A stretch of DNA of 28,453 nt, from positions 1 through 28,453 of the forward strand of contig CAZGNZ010000043.1 of the NCBI GenBank assembly GCA_964527215.1. The letters are read 5' to 3'. Of this stretch, positions 16,612 to 25,079 are shown piece by piece. The stretch's first letter is position 1; every line of letters begins with the position of its first letter. The DNA is from CAZGNZ01 sp964527215. GTDB taxonomy: Bacteria > Fidelibacterota > Marinisomatia > SCGC-AAA003-L08 > JACNLC01. A program made the translations under genes and the position numbers. Under the pieces are notes generated by a model. That model saw only the letters and a list, made by a program, of their open reading frames with translations, made no database searches and was not told the DNA's origin.

Positions 16612-17340
16612 TTACGAAACAGGTATCCTGACCAAAGTGGATAATATCCCGCTGTCAGGATTCAGAAATTCCATTTCGGGCTGCATGGTCTGAATAATCC
16701 TCTGCAGCCTGGTTAGGGCAATAACACCCATCCAGGTCCCCGTCTTCAGATTCTTCAGCTGCATTACTTTCATGCGGTCCAATGCCTGAACCATCGTCAC
16801 TGATAATTCAATCCAGGGGTCGTCTGTCTGCCGCCTGCATGAAATTTCAATAACCGGGGAGGAATGCAGTTCCCGTGCATTCATGGCAAATACGGCAAGG
16901 TACACCCAGATGATGTCATCATCCGTGAAAGCCGACAGATCACTTTCATTCTCAGTCCATTTGAACGTGACGGGGCTGAGAATTTCCAGACAGGTTTGCA
17001 GTCTCAGAAATGACTGAACTGTATGCGTCAGGTTTATTTTGCGGAGATGGATATCCGGAAGCGGAGTATTCAGCATGTCGTCAGCAAACTGGCCCATACG
17101 GTCGACAAGATTGTTCATTTTATCGACTCTGGGCTGAATATCAAGGCCATCCATGCCGCTTATGCTCCTGAAAAGCAAATCCTTGTGTATGGTCAGAGCA
17201 GTAAGATAATTATTCAGATCGTGGGATAACTCCCGGGACATTGCAATCCTGCTGTATCGGTACAGCAGGGCGGAAATTCTGTTCAAATCAGACAGCATCT
17301 CAGTCTGACTGACTGGTTCTTGTGACGTGTGCGGTTTCAA
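16612..17340 (-). CDS. Histidine-kinase-like protein with intact H box but degenerate ATPase domain
   Basis: 242 residues, no membrane segment. A dimerisation/phosphotransfer helix carries RELSHDLNNYLTALTIHKDL (37-56) with His40 in the usual H-box context. The C-terminal half follows the fold of a kinase ATPase domain, but the ATP-binding elements are gone: the N box is FAMNARELH, no DxGxG G1 box is found, and the G2 position reads GTWMGVIALTRLQRII instead of GTGLGL. The protein probably cannot bind ATP; it could accept phosphate from another kinase or from receivers, like ChpT or Spo0B. The TTG start has GGAA about 5 nt upstream; an internal ATG at 17298 is an alternative. It is third in line after the receiver and the NtrC-type regulator, 209 bases away. 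Confidence 0.75.
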   Translation of the reverse strand: MKPHTSQEPVSQTEMLSDLNRISALLYRYSRIAMSRELSHDLNNYLTALTIHKDLLFRSISGMDGLDIQPRVDKMNNLVDRMGQFADDMLNTPLPDIHLRKINLTHTVQSFLRLQTCLEILSPVTFKWTENESDLSAFTDDDIIWVYLAVFAMNARELHSSPVIEISCRRQTDDPWIELSVTMVQALDRMKVMQLKNLKTGTWMGVIALTRLQRIIQTMQPEMEFLNPDSGILSTLVRIPVS

Positions 17341-17549
17341 TGGCGTTCCATTATTTATAGGATTAATACATCAATTGACAGATTTCCGATTATTCGGAAT
17401 ATTCATCGCGATCCCAGCAGCGGAATCAATTGAAAGGTCTGACTCTGATGCAGACCGTTCAAGTAATGCAGCTGTCTGGAGGATTCAAACTCTGAATCCC
17501 GGGATCACATAATCTGGTTCTGAACGCCTGATACTGACCGGCGACAGGG

Positions 17550-18929
17550 TCAGCCTATGCCGTACTTTCGCAGCCGGTATTTCAGTTTTTCCCGACTTAT
17601 TCCCAGAATCTCAGCCGCTCTGGTCTGATTCCCGTTTGTTTTGTTCAATGCCCGGCGAATAAAGTTGCACTCCATTTCAGCCAGATTCAGACCGTCTGAG
17701 CTGCGCAGTTCCGCACCGGTATCAGATACCTGTTTCGGAGCGGCCTCCACCACAAATCTGCTTTGGTTATCCAAAAATGCCAGAGATTCCACAGAGAGGA
17801 CACTGCGTTTTTCAAAGAGCACCGCCCGTTCGACGGTATTTCGCAGTTCACGCACATTCCCGGGCCAGGAATAGTCCATCAGGAGCTTTTTTGCACTGGA
17901 ATCAATGCCTGTGATATTATGTTTGAATTCTGCATTGTACAATTGGATGAAATGTTCAGTCAGCATGATAATGTCGGTTCCCCGATCCCGAAGCGGCGGC
18001 AGTTCCACATTGACCACATTCAGACGATAATAGAGATCCTGCCGAAACAGATCCTTTTCCATCAGTTCGTCCAGATTTTTGGATGAAGCACTGATTATGC
18101 GGGTATCCACTTCAATTTCATGAATACCTCCCACCCTGCGAAATTTCCGTTCCTCAATCACTTTCAGCAGTTTGGCCTGAAGATCAATACTCATATCAGC
18201 AATTTCATCCAGGAAAAAAGTGCCCTTGTCGGCAAGTTCCATCAATCCTTTTTTCCGTTTTACAGCGCCGGTAAAGGCTCCCACCTCATACCCGAACAGT
18301 TCCGATTCCAGCAGATTGTCCTGAAAAGATGAACAGTTGACTTCCACAAACGGATTTCCGGATCGAGGTCCGTGCTGATGAATGGCACGGGCCACCAGTT
18401 CTTTCCCGGTACCTGTTTCTCCCCGGATCAGAACCGTTGTGCGGCTGGATTTTGATACTTGACCAATAAATTCGTAGACTGCCTGCATCGGAGGACTGTT
18501 TCCCACCATGTCCCGGAATTCCTGCCAATGCTCTTTCTGCAGATACTCGAACTGGGCTTCCCGAGTGTGTATTGCCAGCGTTTTCTGGACGATATGAAGG
18601 ATTTCATCAATTTTGAATGGTTTCTTCACATAATCCCGAGCACCAAGCTTCATGGCTTTTACAGACGTGCTCACATCTCCATGCCCGGTGACAATGATGA
18701 CCTCAATTTCAGGGTATGTTGTTTTCACCCGCTCCAACAACCCCAGGCCGTCCATCCCCGGAAGCTGCAGATCCAGCAGAATAATATGGGGTTCCGTCTC
18801 AGCAAGCATTTCCAATGCCGCTTCGGCAGACTCAAAAGTATGGGTCTGATAACCCGCTAACGAAAGACTGTCCTGAAAAGCCTCCCGTATATCTGGATCA
18901 TCATCAACAGCAAAGATGATTTTTTTCAT
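17550..18929 (-). CDS. NtrC-family sigma-54-dependent response regulator
   Basis: 459 residues. A receiver (1-120) has DDD near 9-11, phospho-acceptor Asp53 and Lys103. The AAA+ sigma-54 activation domain (about 140-375) has Walker A GETGTGKE (170-177), the sigma-54 contact loop GAFTGA (217-222), Walker B FFLDE (238-242) and arginine-finger context in FRQDLYYRLNVV. A Fis-type helix-turn-helix ends the protein (about 415-459, ending ISREKLKYRLRKYG). All required elements are present, so it should activate sigma-54 promoters when phosphorylated. The ATG overlaps the TGA of the upstream receiver gene by one base (TGATG), indicating translational coupling; a TTG three bases earlier is less likely. 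No sigma-54 promoter was found in the window, so targets are unknown. Confidence 0.95.
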   Translation of the reverse strand: MKKIIFAVDDDPDIREAFQDSLSLAGYQTHTFESAEAALEMLAETEPHIILLDLQLPGMDGLGLLERVKTTYPEIEVIIVTGHGDVSTSVKAMKLGARDYVKKPFKIDEILHIVQKTLAIHTREAQFEYLQKEHWQEFRDMVGNSPPMQAVYEFIGQVSKSSRTTVLIRGETGTGKELVARAIHQHGPRSGNPFVEVNCSSFQDNLLESELFGYEVGAFTGAVKRKKGLMELADKGTFFLDEIADMSIDLQAKLLKVIEERKFRRVGGIHEIEVDTRIISASSKNLDELMEKDLFRQDLYYRLNVVNVELPPLRDRGTDIIMLTEHFIQLYNAEFKHNITGIDSSAKKLLMDYSWPGNVRELRNTVERAVLFEKRSVLSVESLAFLDNQSRFVVEAAPKQVSDTGAELRSSDGLNLAEMECNFIRRALNKTNGNQTRAAEILGISREKLKYRLRKYGIG

Positions 18930-19330
18930 CAAACAGGCTTTCTTTTCATCCCTTCCGTCTCATCCGAGAGTATCTCATCGATTTTCTGTATCAGTGACAG
19001 CGGGCTGAACGGCTTGGTGAAATATCCATCCGCACCTGCCCGAAATCCCTGAAGCTTGGCGGCTTCTTCTTTGAGTGAGGTCAGCAGAATGACTACTGCC
19101 GATCGTGTTTCCGGATCACCTTTCAGTTTTCCGCAAACTTCAAATCCATCCATTCCGCCTTCAGGCATCATGATGTCCAGCAAAATGAGATTCGGTTTTT
19201 CGCGTTTGGCAATTTCCAGGGCATCAGGACCGTTGGATGCTCTGAGAATTTTGAAATCTCTGATTTTAATGGTCAGTTCAACCAATTCGGCAATTTCAGG
19301 TAAATCATCTACAATTAGGATTTTTTTCAA
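18929..19330 (-). CDS. Single-domain response regulator (CheY-like receiver)
   Basis: 133 residues forming one receiver domain: acidic pair Asp8-Asp9, phospho-acceptor Asp52 in LILLDIMMPEGGMDG, Thr84 and Lys106 in FTKPFS. No output domain follows, only a basic tail EGMKRKPV. Such receivers relay phosphate or bind a partner. The start is TTG, well supported by GGAG 7 nt upstream, and the N-terminus KKILIVDD matches the family. It is first in the operon and its stop overlaps the NtrC-type start by one base. With the kinase-like protein lacking an ATPase, it could be an intermediate in a phosphorelay. Confidence 0.93.
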   Translation of the reverse strand: MKKILIVDDLPEIAELVELTIKIRDFKILRASNGPDALEIAKREKPNLILLDIMMPEGGMDGFEVCGKLKGDPETRSAVVILLTSLKEEAAKLQGFRAGADGYFTKPFSPLSLIQKIDEILSDETEGMKRKPV

Positions 19331-19632
19331 GAATTGACTCCATCATTCAATGCATCATTTTTTCGGCTGTCTGCAATGCCCATCATCAAATCATCAACTG
19401 ATCAGCGGACACGGCTGGCGGTACCAGCGTTCAAGACATAATTCTGTGTTCCAGATCCGCCGTCTTATCCGTTCAGCTCTCAGCCTGGCTGCACCGGAAC
19501 GGATTCCTGAGGTTTTTTCCGAATAAGACTCTGAGTGGTTCAGTAATGTTGTTGAAAAAGTGAAAACACCATTATTCAAACAAATGGCAATCGTTAATTT
19601 AAGATATATTCCAGTTACAATAATGGATTGAA
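19331..19632. other. Intergenic upstream of the receiver operon
   Basis: About 300 bases. A 61-codon minus-strand frame beginning TTG at 19579 has no Shine-Dalgarno site and no recognisable motif. The operon promoter should lie here; I could not pick a convincing one. Confidence 0.45.
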
Positions 19633-19655
19633 AAGGTGTATTGCAAACACACCTT
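19633..19655 (-). terminator. Candidate terminator of the FtsX permease gene
   Basis: Read on the minus strand, AAGGTGT pairs with ACACCTT (7 bp) around a 9-nt loop, followed by a short T-rich stretch. It lies 64 bases beyond the permease stop. The T tract is short, so strength is uncertain. Confidence 0.45.
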
Positions 19656-19718
19656 GAACAATTCCGCCCTTCAATTCACAGCTTGAAGCACATTCCATTT
19701 CTGCAGCATCGCAGTGAA

Positions 19719-22121
19719 TTATTCATACCGCAGAATATCCGCCGGATTCTGCCGTGAAATTTTATAAACCATAAACAGTGCGATCATCCCTGCCACTGCG
19801 GCCGCCAATATCACCGGAACCACAAACACAGCCAGTGGAATATGGATATGATTGGCAAAATTCTGAAGCCAGCTGCTCATAACCGGCTGCATGACCATTC
19901 CGGCTGCCAACCCTGCCACTCCGGACAGCAACAGCGACTCACAAGCCATTATTCGCAAAATGGTTCGAAGCCGAGCACCCATGACTCTTCGAATCCCCAT
20001 TTCCCTGCACCGACGTTCCGCGGAAAAATGAGACAATCCGGTTATCCCGAGGCTAGAAATCAAAATAGCCAGAAAACTGAAAATTCCAATGATCTGCATC
20101 AGCTTTTCTTCCTGCAGGTATGCCTGACTGACCGTCTGGTCCAGAAAAAAGCGGTTGAACGGACGATCCGGTTCAAGTTCCCGCCAGACGCGTTCCAGCT
20201 CATCAGAAGCGGTCTTAATTTCACTTTGATCCAGTTTAACCGCCAGTGCCGTCTGGTTTCCGAAATCATTTCCGATAAGCACCGGTTCCAATGGATGATG
20301 CAGATCCCGCTGATGATAGTCTTTAACAACACCAATCACCTTTCGATTCAGCTCTATAAATCCGGTATCTGCCCGCACCGTGTTCCGTATCATTTTTCCC
20401 AGCGGATCAGTCCAGCCCAGGTTCCTGCAGGCGGTTTCATTGATGATGACAGATTCCATGACATCCGTCTGAACGGCAGAATCAAAGTTCCTGCCTTTAA
20501 TCAGCTGAATTCCAAAAACCGGTAGATATTTTGAATCCACGCTTTCGATGTTCATCATAAACGGCTGTGTTTCAAACCTTCCCTCAGGAATGGTGATTGC
20601 CAATCTGTATCCGGCTCCGGGTACTCTGGAGCAGGCGGTGACATCAATAATTCCGGGAATCTGCCCAAGCTGATCCCGCATCGTGTGAATTCCGTGTCTC
20701 CCGGATAGATTTGCCTGGGGAATCACCATGACGTTTTCAGGATGATATCCCAAATCATATTCACGGAGATAATTCAGCTGCAGGATGATGGTCAGCGTAC
20801 CCGTAATCAACGCGATGGAAATCAGAAACTGGCATCCAACTAGAATCCTGCGCACCACTAAGCCGCCCCTGGGTCGGCCTGAGGAACCGCTGTAAATATT
20901 GACCGGATCAAATCGGCTCAGGTATCCAGCGGGATACAGACCAGAAACCAAACCCACCAGAACCGCTGTTATCAGCAGCAGACCCAGAACCGAATCTGAA
21001 CCGAAATACCGCAGTTCAAGGTTTTTACCTGTAAATTCATTGAACCAGGGCAGTATCATCTCCACGATGATAATACTGAGAACGGCAGACCCCATACTGA
21101 ACAGAACCGATTCGCCCATAAACTGGGTAAACAAACCCCGGCGCGTTGCGCCCATGGTTTTTCGAAGCCCCACTTCCCTGCTTCTGATGGATGACCTGGC
21201 AGTTGTGAGATTGACAAAGTTCACACAGGCCGTAATCAGGATAAACAGGGCAATGCCCGCAAATGTGCAGATCTGCTTCATATTCCCGTTTGCCTGCAGT
21301 TCCCCGCTCAGATCAGAATGGAGATGAATTGACGTCAACGGTTGGAAAAAAGTGGATATCTTTCCACCGGAAGATGCCAGCAGGTCCCCCATGTGTTTTT
21401 CTATAAATCCCGGCATTTTTTCCTGCAGCAGATGAATTTTCGTTCCCGGCACAGTTTTCAAATAGGTGAAATATTGAATATTCAGCCAGTAGTTCATCAC
21501 CTGCGGATCCTGAACCTCCAGGGTTTTCATCGAACACAGCATATTGAATTTGAAGTGGGAATCGTCAGGAGCATCCTCGCAGACGGCAGTGATGGTATAA
21601 TCATTCCTGCCGCCAAACTGGAAAGACTTTCCAATGGGATTTTGGCTGCCGAAGTATTTCCGTGCTGTCGAAGCAGTTACAACCAGAGAATACGGTTTGA
21701 CAAGCGGTTTTTTCTCGTCTCCGCGTATTATTGGAAAACTGAAAACGCTGAAGAAACTGTTATCGGCAAAGGCAACCAGATCCTCAGAATATGGCTGAGT
21801 GCCGAATTTCAATGAAGCTCTTGATGGTTTGCTCAGACGGGCAGCGTACAGAATTTCAGGAAAATCCTCTGTCATCGCCTTGGCTGCTGGCGCCATGAAA
21901 ATCGGCAGAGTGAACGGTGATCCGAAATCCCCCTCCACACAGATGCGGTAGATATTTTCGGCATTTTCGTGAAACTTGTCAAAATTCAGTTCATCCCTGA
22001 CCCACAGAGAAATTAAAATGGTGCAGGCAAGCCCTACTGCCAGTCCCAGGATATTGATCATTGTATATCCCGGATATTTCTTGCAGATTCCCAGAATGAC
22101 TCTATAATAGTTTTTCAGCAT
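19719..22121 (-). CDS. ABC transporter permease of the MacB/FtsX family, duplicated-module type
   Basis: About 800 residues. A transmembrane helix near the N-terminus (INILGLAVGLACTILISLWV) is followed by a periplasmic MacB-like core domain, three helices (about 280-415), then a second module: a helix near 430-450, a second core domain and three C-terminal helices with the FtsX motif CREMGIRRVMGA; the matching motif in module one is SREVGLRKTMGA. This single-chain form of two FtsX modules is common in FCB bacteria and usually pairs with a LolD/MacB-type ATPase for lipoprotein or peptide export or for signalling. No ATPase gene is in the window. In-frame TTG (22136) and ATG (22127) precede the chosen ATG; MLKNYYRVI matches the family start, and no strong Shine-Dalgarno site decides it. 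Confidence 0.9.
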   Translation of the reverse strand: MLKNYYRVILGICKKYPGYTMINILGLAVGLACTILISLWVRDELNFDKFHENAENIYRICVEGDFGSPFTLPIFMAPAAKAMTEDFPEILYAARLSKPSRASLKFGTQPYSEDLVAFADNSFFSVFSFPIIRGDEKKPLVKPYSLVVTASTARKYFGSQNPIGKSFQFGGRNDYTITAVCEDAPDDSHFKFNMLCSMKTLEVQDPQVMNYWLNIQYFTYLKTVPGTKIHLLQEKMPGFIEKHMGDLLASSGGKISTFFQPLTSIHLHSDLSGELQANGNMKQICTFAGIALFILITACVNFVNLTTARSSIRSREVGLRKTMGATRRGLFTQFMGESVLFSMGSAVLSIIIVEMILPWFNEFTGKNLELRYFGSDSVLGLLLITAVLVGLVSGLYPAGYLSRFDPVNIYSGSSGRPRGGLVVRRILVGCQFLISIALITGTLTIILQLNYLREYDLGYHPENVMVIPQANLSGRHGIHTMRDQLGQIPGIIDVTACSRVPGAGYRLAITIPEGRFETQPFMMNIESVDSKYLPVFGIQLIKGRNFDSAVQTDVMESVIINETACRNLGWTDPLGKMIRNTVRADTGFIELNRKVIGVVKDYHQRDLHHPLEPVLIGNDFGNQTALAVKLDQSEIKTASDELERVWRELEPDRPFNRFFLDQTVSQAYLQEEKLMQIIGIFSFLAILISSLGITGLSHFSAERRCREMGIRRVMGARLRTILRIMACESLLLSGVAGLAAGMVMQPVMSSWLQNFANHIHIPLAVFVVPVILAAAVAGMIALFMVYKISRQNPADILRYE

Positions 22122-22653
22122 ACCCATGCCGCCCAATCAGGCAAATCATGTGCCGGAATAAAGCAAAATTGAGGAAATCCGTTAAACGCCGATACTGCCC
22201 GTCGGGCCATACCGCAATTGGATGGTTTCTGAGGAATCGGTGCCGGATAAAAAGGTTCAGGAAAGCCGCTGAAATGCACGTCTGCGGACTGTAAGTGTAC
22301 GGCAGCGGACAACAACACCCCCTTCTGATATCTGCCAGATAAGTTCAAACACGACAAGTTAACAGCGTGGTGATACCGACAGACTGCTGATCGCTGTCAA
22401 CCAGAGAAATCATTTGAAAGCGGATGCTGATACCGCGTATTCGACACCAAAAAATTTAATCACACCCCGCTGTAAAAAACCAATGGGAAGCAGCAGACAT
22501 GCAGCAGGCAGGTGGGTCAGCACTTGATTTTTTCGATCAGCATCATTTGAAGCTGCCGAATGGCTTTGGGGATTGCCCGGAGTAAATTCGTTATTACCGT
22601 TCTGAGCGGACCAATTGAAAGCAAACACCTGACAGATCAATTTCAGGGATTGA
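22122..22653. other. Intergenic, nothing supported
   Basis: About 530 bases between the permease and the transglycosylase gene. Minus-strand frames at 22115-22357 and 22410-22640 show no family motif, signal or Shine-Dalgarno site. No strong terminator for the transglycosylase gene was seen. Confidence 0.5.
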
Positions 22654-24030
22654 CTATTTCTGGTATCCCAGTTTGGTCTCCAGAATATCCCTGTAATTAA
22701 GAATTCTGTTTACGTAAAGAACAGGTTCATATCCCCGGGCGTACCCATGTTTTACCTGTTGGTAGTATTTTTTCTGGGTCAGCAGGGGCAGTACTTCACG
22801 GATGTCCATCCAGCGGTTTGGATCGTACCCCATCTGGTCCGCCAGTATTTGGGCGTCCTGCACATGCCCCATTCCGACATTGTAGGAAGCCAGTGCATAG
22901 GGAATGTGGTCTTCAGCCCTTACAGAGTCCGGGATTTGATCCACTAGATGAGCCAGATACTTGGCACCGCCCCGAATACTCTGTTCAGGATCAAGGCGGT
23001 TGGTCACACCCACATTCCGCGCAGTGCACAGAGTCAGCATCATGATCCCCCGCACTCCTGTGGGGCTTTTTGCCCGGGACCGCCAATGCGATTCCTGATA
23101 TGCCATCGCTGCCAACAGTGTCCAGGAAAGTCCCGTTTCTTCAGCCGCGGAACGAAAATACCGCTCAAAATTGGGCAGCCGGCTGTTAATTCTGCGGTGA
23201 TATTTTCGAATATCCACATAATCAAACACCGTTACGTGTCCATAGTATTTATCTACCAGCAGATCCATTTTCCCGGACAGAACATAATCAGTCAGCCAGG
23301 TATCGATTAAATAGGACAGTTTTTTCCATTTGGGATTAAGCACCCAGGCCTGGGGCTGTTCTTCAGTAATGGGAAAAGCAATTTCAAGTTCCGGGAAGTA
23401 CCGCTGGTTCAGCTGGGCAATATTGTCATCGGCTATGGTGTAATCCACCTTTTCTTCCCACACCTTCTGCATGATCAGTTCCGTTGACAATTCCTCATTG
23501 GCAATCCATGACAAATCCGGATACTCCTTCTGGTATGTTTTGAGCTGCTCCTCGTAGCTGCTTCCCGCCATAATTTCAATACTGCCGTCAAGCAGATCTT
23601 CAATACTCTGCGGACGGCGTTCCCCGCGTTTGTAAATAAGAACCTGCTGAACATGGTAATAATCCGGTCCGAAGGTGTAGTTACGGTCTCTCTGTTCAGT
23701 CCGCGTGATCCCGCCCGCCGATATATCTGCATAGCCGTGTTCCGCCGCACTGAGCAGTTCGATGGCATTTTCACAGGTGAAAAAATGAATATCAAGTTCG
23801 GCATACTCTGCAAAAGCGCTCAGCAGTTCATATTCAAATCCCCGGTATCCTTCCGGTCCTTCATAATATGACGTCGGGGAATTCTGGAGATACACCGTCA
23901 GTCCTCCCTTTTCCCGAATGTCCCTCAACATGGAAAACGTACTGTTTGTATATAAATATGCTGCCACGAACCCAAGCAGTATCAACGGGCTCCAGCTGAA
24001 CATCCCGTATGATTTCCTCAAACCAAACAT
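22654..24030 (-). CDS. mltF: MltF-like membrane-bound lytic murein transglycosylase
   Basis: 458 residues. An N-terminal membrane anchor (about 13-29) is followed by a type 3 solute-binding-like domain (about 43-270; DISAGGITRTEQR at 102-114, IEIMAGSSYEEQL at 151-163). A lytic transglycosylase (SLT) domain (about 285-450) has catalytic Glu313 in YQESHW and the motifs SPTGVRGIMML (322-332) and YNVGMGH (383-389). This order is that of MltF, which cleaves peptidoglycan at the cell envelope; the first domain is thought to bind muropeptides. The frame could open at GTG 24138, but GGGAG lies 6 nt before the ATG at 24030, and the likely promoter sits inside the longer version. It is divergent from the DUF3052 gene. 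Confidence 0.9.
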   Translation of the reverse strand: MFGLRKSYGMFSWSPLILLGFVAAYLYTNSTFSMLRDIREKGGLTVYLQNSPTSYYEGPEGYRGFEYELLSAFAEYAELDIHFFTCENAIELLSAAEHGYADISAGGITRTEQRDRNYTFGPDYYHVQQVLIYKRGERRPQSIEDLLDGSIEIMAGSSYEEQLKTYQKEYPDLSWIANEELSTELIMQKVWEEKVDYTIADDNIAQLNQRYFPELEIAFPITEEQPQAWVLNPKWKKLSYLIDTWLTDYVLSGKMDLLVDKYYGHVTVFDYVDIRKYHRRINSRLPNFERYFRSAAEETGLSWTLLAAMAYQESHWRSRAKSPTGVRGIMMLTLCTARNVGVTNRLDPEQSIRGGAKYLAHLVDQIPDSVRAEDHIPYALASYNVGMGHVQDAQILADQMGYDPNRWMDIREVLPLLTQKKYYQQVKHGYARGYEPVLYVNRILNYRDILETKLGYQK

Positions 24031-24082
24031 TATATACTCCCGGAGTGTCAGATGATCTAATATTGAATCGTTGATCTGCCGG

Positions 24083-24111
24083 AATTTATGGACAATCTGA
24101 TTGGATTTCAA
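24083..24111 (-). promoter_or_regulatory. Candidate sigma-70-type promoter of the mltF-like gene
   Basis: On the minus strand, TTGAAA (24111-24106) and TAAATT (24088-24083) are separated by exactly 17 nt. A transcript would start near 24076 and give a leader of about 46 nt to the ATG at 24030 with its GGGAG site. Confidence 0.4.
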
Positions 24112-24197
24112 TTCGTCTTTGCATTTTCGAATCTGCACTGACGAACCGCGCCGGACTTTATTTTTAAATGGTTCGAAGCTTACCTAATGGAGGAAAG

Positions 24198-24977
24198 GTG
24201 AAAATTCTGCTGATACACTGGAATGACGCCGAAGCGGAAGCGCGCATCAACAATATCGCTTCCAACGAATTCCAAATGAAACATTTCAAACTGAAAGACT
24301 CCCGCTTTCTGAAAGAGATCGAATCGGAGAAACCAGATGCAATTGTTATCGACCTGAACCGTCTGCCGTCACAGGGGCGGGATGTTGCACTGAGTATTCG
24401 AAAGCGGAAATCCACACGGTTTATTCCGATCATTTTCATTGAAGGAGACACTGGTAAAACCGATGCCGTCCGGAAACTTCTTCCCGATGCCGTTTTTGGA
24501 TCATGGGATGCCCTGTTGAGCCTGATACGGGCGGCCGCTGAACAATCGGATGAAGCCGTGGTTGTACCGGATTCGGTTTTTGACGGCTATCGGAATGTCC
24601 CGCTGGTTCAAAAACTGGGATTGAAACCGAAATCATCCCTGCTGCTGATTTATCCCCCCGAAACATTCTCATCCAGTCTCTCTCCGCTACCGGATGGATG
24701 TCACCTCTCGACGGACATGAACGGTCTGCATGACACAGTTATCTGGTTTGCCCGAACCCGTTCTGAATTGAACAAGCATATTGTCCGGATATCCGGTATG
24801 CTGAAGCCCCGCGGCGGATTGTGGATCGCCTGGCCAAAAAAAGCCGGCAGACTGAAAAGCGACTTGAATCAGACCATTGTCAGAAAGGCAGGACTGGAAA
24901 ACAAACTGGTGGATCACAAAATATGCTCAGTGGATGAAACCTGGTCCGCATTGCGGTTTGTGATTCGGAAATCGTGA
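24198..24977 (+). CDS. Pseudo-receiver fused to a DUF3052-type domain
   Basis: 259 residues, soluble. Residues about 1-115 have receiver-like alternation (VKILLIHWND, DAIVIDLNRLP, FIPIIFIEGDT, PDAVFGSW). Asp52 is in the phospho-acceptor position, but the acidic pair and conserved lysine are missing, so phosphorylation is doubtful. Residues about 135-259 match DUF3052: QKLGLKPKSSLLLIYPPETF (138-157), MLKPRGGLWIAWPKKAG (201-217) and CSVDETWSALRFVIRK (243-258). DUF3052 has no firm function, and stand-alone members are usually about half this length. GGAGG lies 4 nt before the GTG at 24198. An in-frame ATG at 24168 has no Shine-Dalgarno site, so the GTG is preferred. It is divergent from the mltF-like gene and ends before a strong hairpin. 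Confidence 0.75.
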   Translation: MKILLIHWNDAEAEARINNIASNEFQMKHFKLKDSRFLKEIESEKPDAIVIDLNRLPSQGRDVALSIRKRKSTRFIPIIFIEGDTGKTDAVRKLLPDAVFGSWDALLSLIRAAAEQSDEAVVVPDSVFDGYRNVPLVQKLGLKPKSSLLLIYPPETFSSSLSPLPDGCHLSTDMNGLHDTVIWFARTRSELNKHIVRISGMLKPRGGLWIAWPKKAGRLKSDLNQTIVRKAGLENKLVDHKICSVDETWSALRFVIRKS

Positions 24978-25016
24978 CTATCCTGGCCGGCCTAAATGCG
25001 AATTACAAGTGATAAT

Positions 25017-25052
25017 AACCACAAACCGGTCGCGAACGACCGGCCTGTGGTT
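25017..25052. terminator. Strong hairpin between convergent genes, probable bidirectional terminator
   Basis: AACCACA (25017-25023) pairs with TGTGGTT (25046-25052), and CCGGTCG (25026-25032) pairs with CGACCGG (25037-25043) around the tetraloop CGAA. It separates the DUF3052 gene (ending 24977) from the sigma-operon end (25080). Flanks are T/A-rich on both strands but without long T tracts. Confidence 0.6.
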
Positions 25053-25079
25053 TAACATAGGAAACGGGGAATTTGTTTA

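Noticed and set aside
19394..19579. 61-codon minus-strand frame with TTG start upstream of the receiver gene
   Set aside because: No Shine-Dalgarno site and an Arg-rich random-looking sequence; left unannotated.
22410..22640. 76-codon minus-strand frame between the permease and the transglycosylase gene
   Set aside because: No motif, no signal peptide of normal form and no ribosome-binding site.
24031..24138. GTG-initiated N-terminal extension of the transglycosylase gene
   Set aside because: GGGAG sits directly before the ATG at 24030, and the best promoter lies inside the extension; the extra residues do not resemble a signal or family N-terminus.
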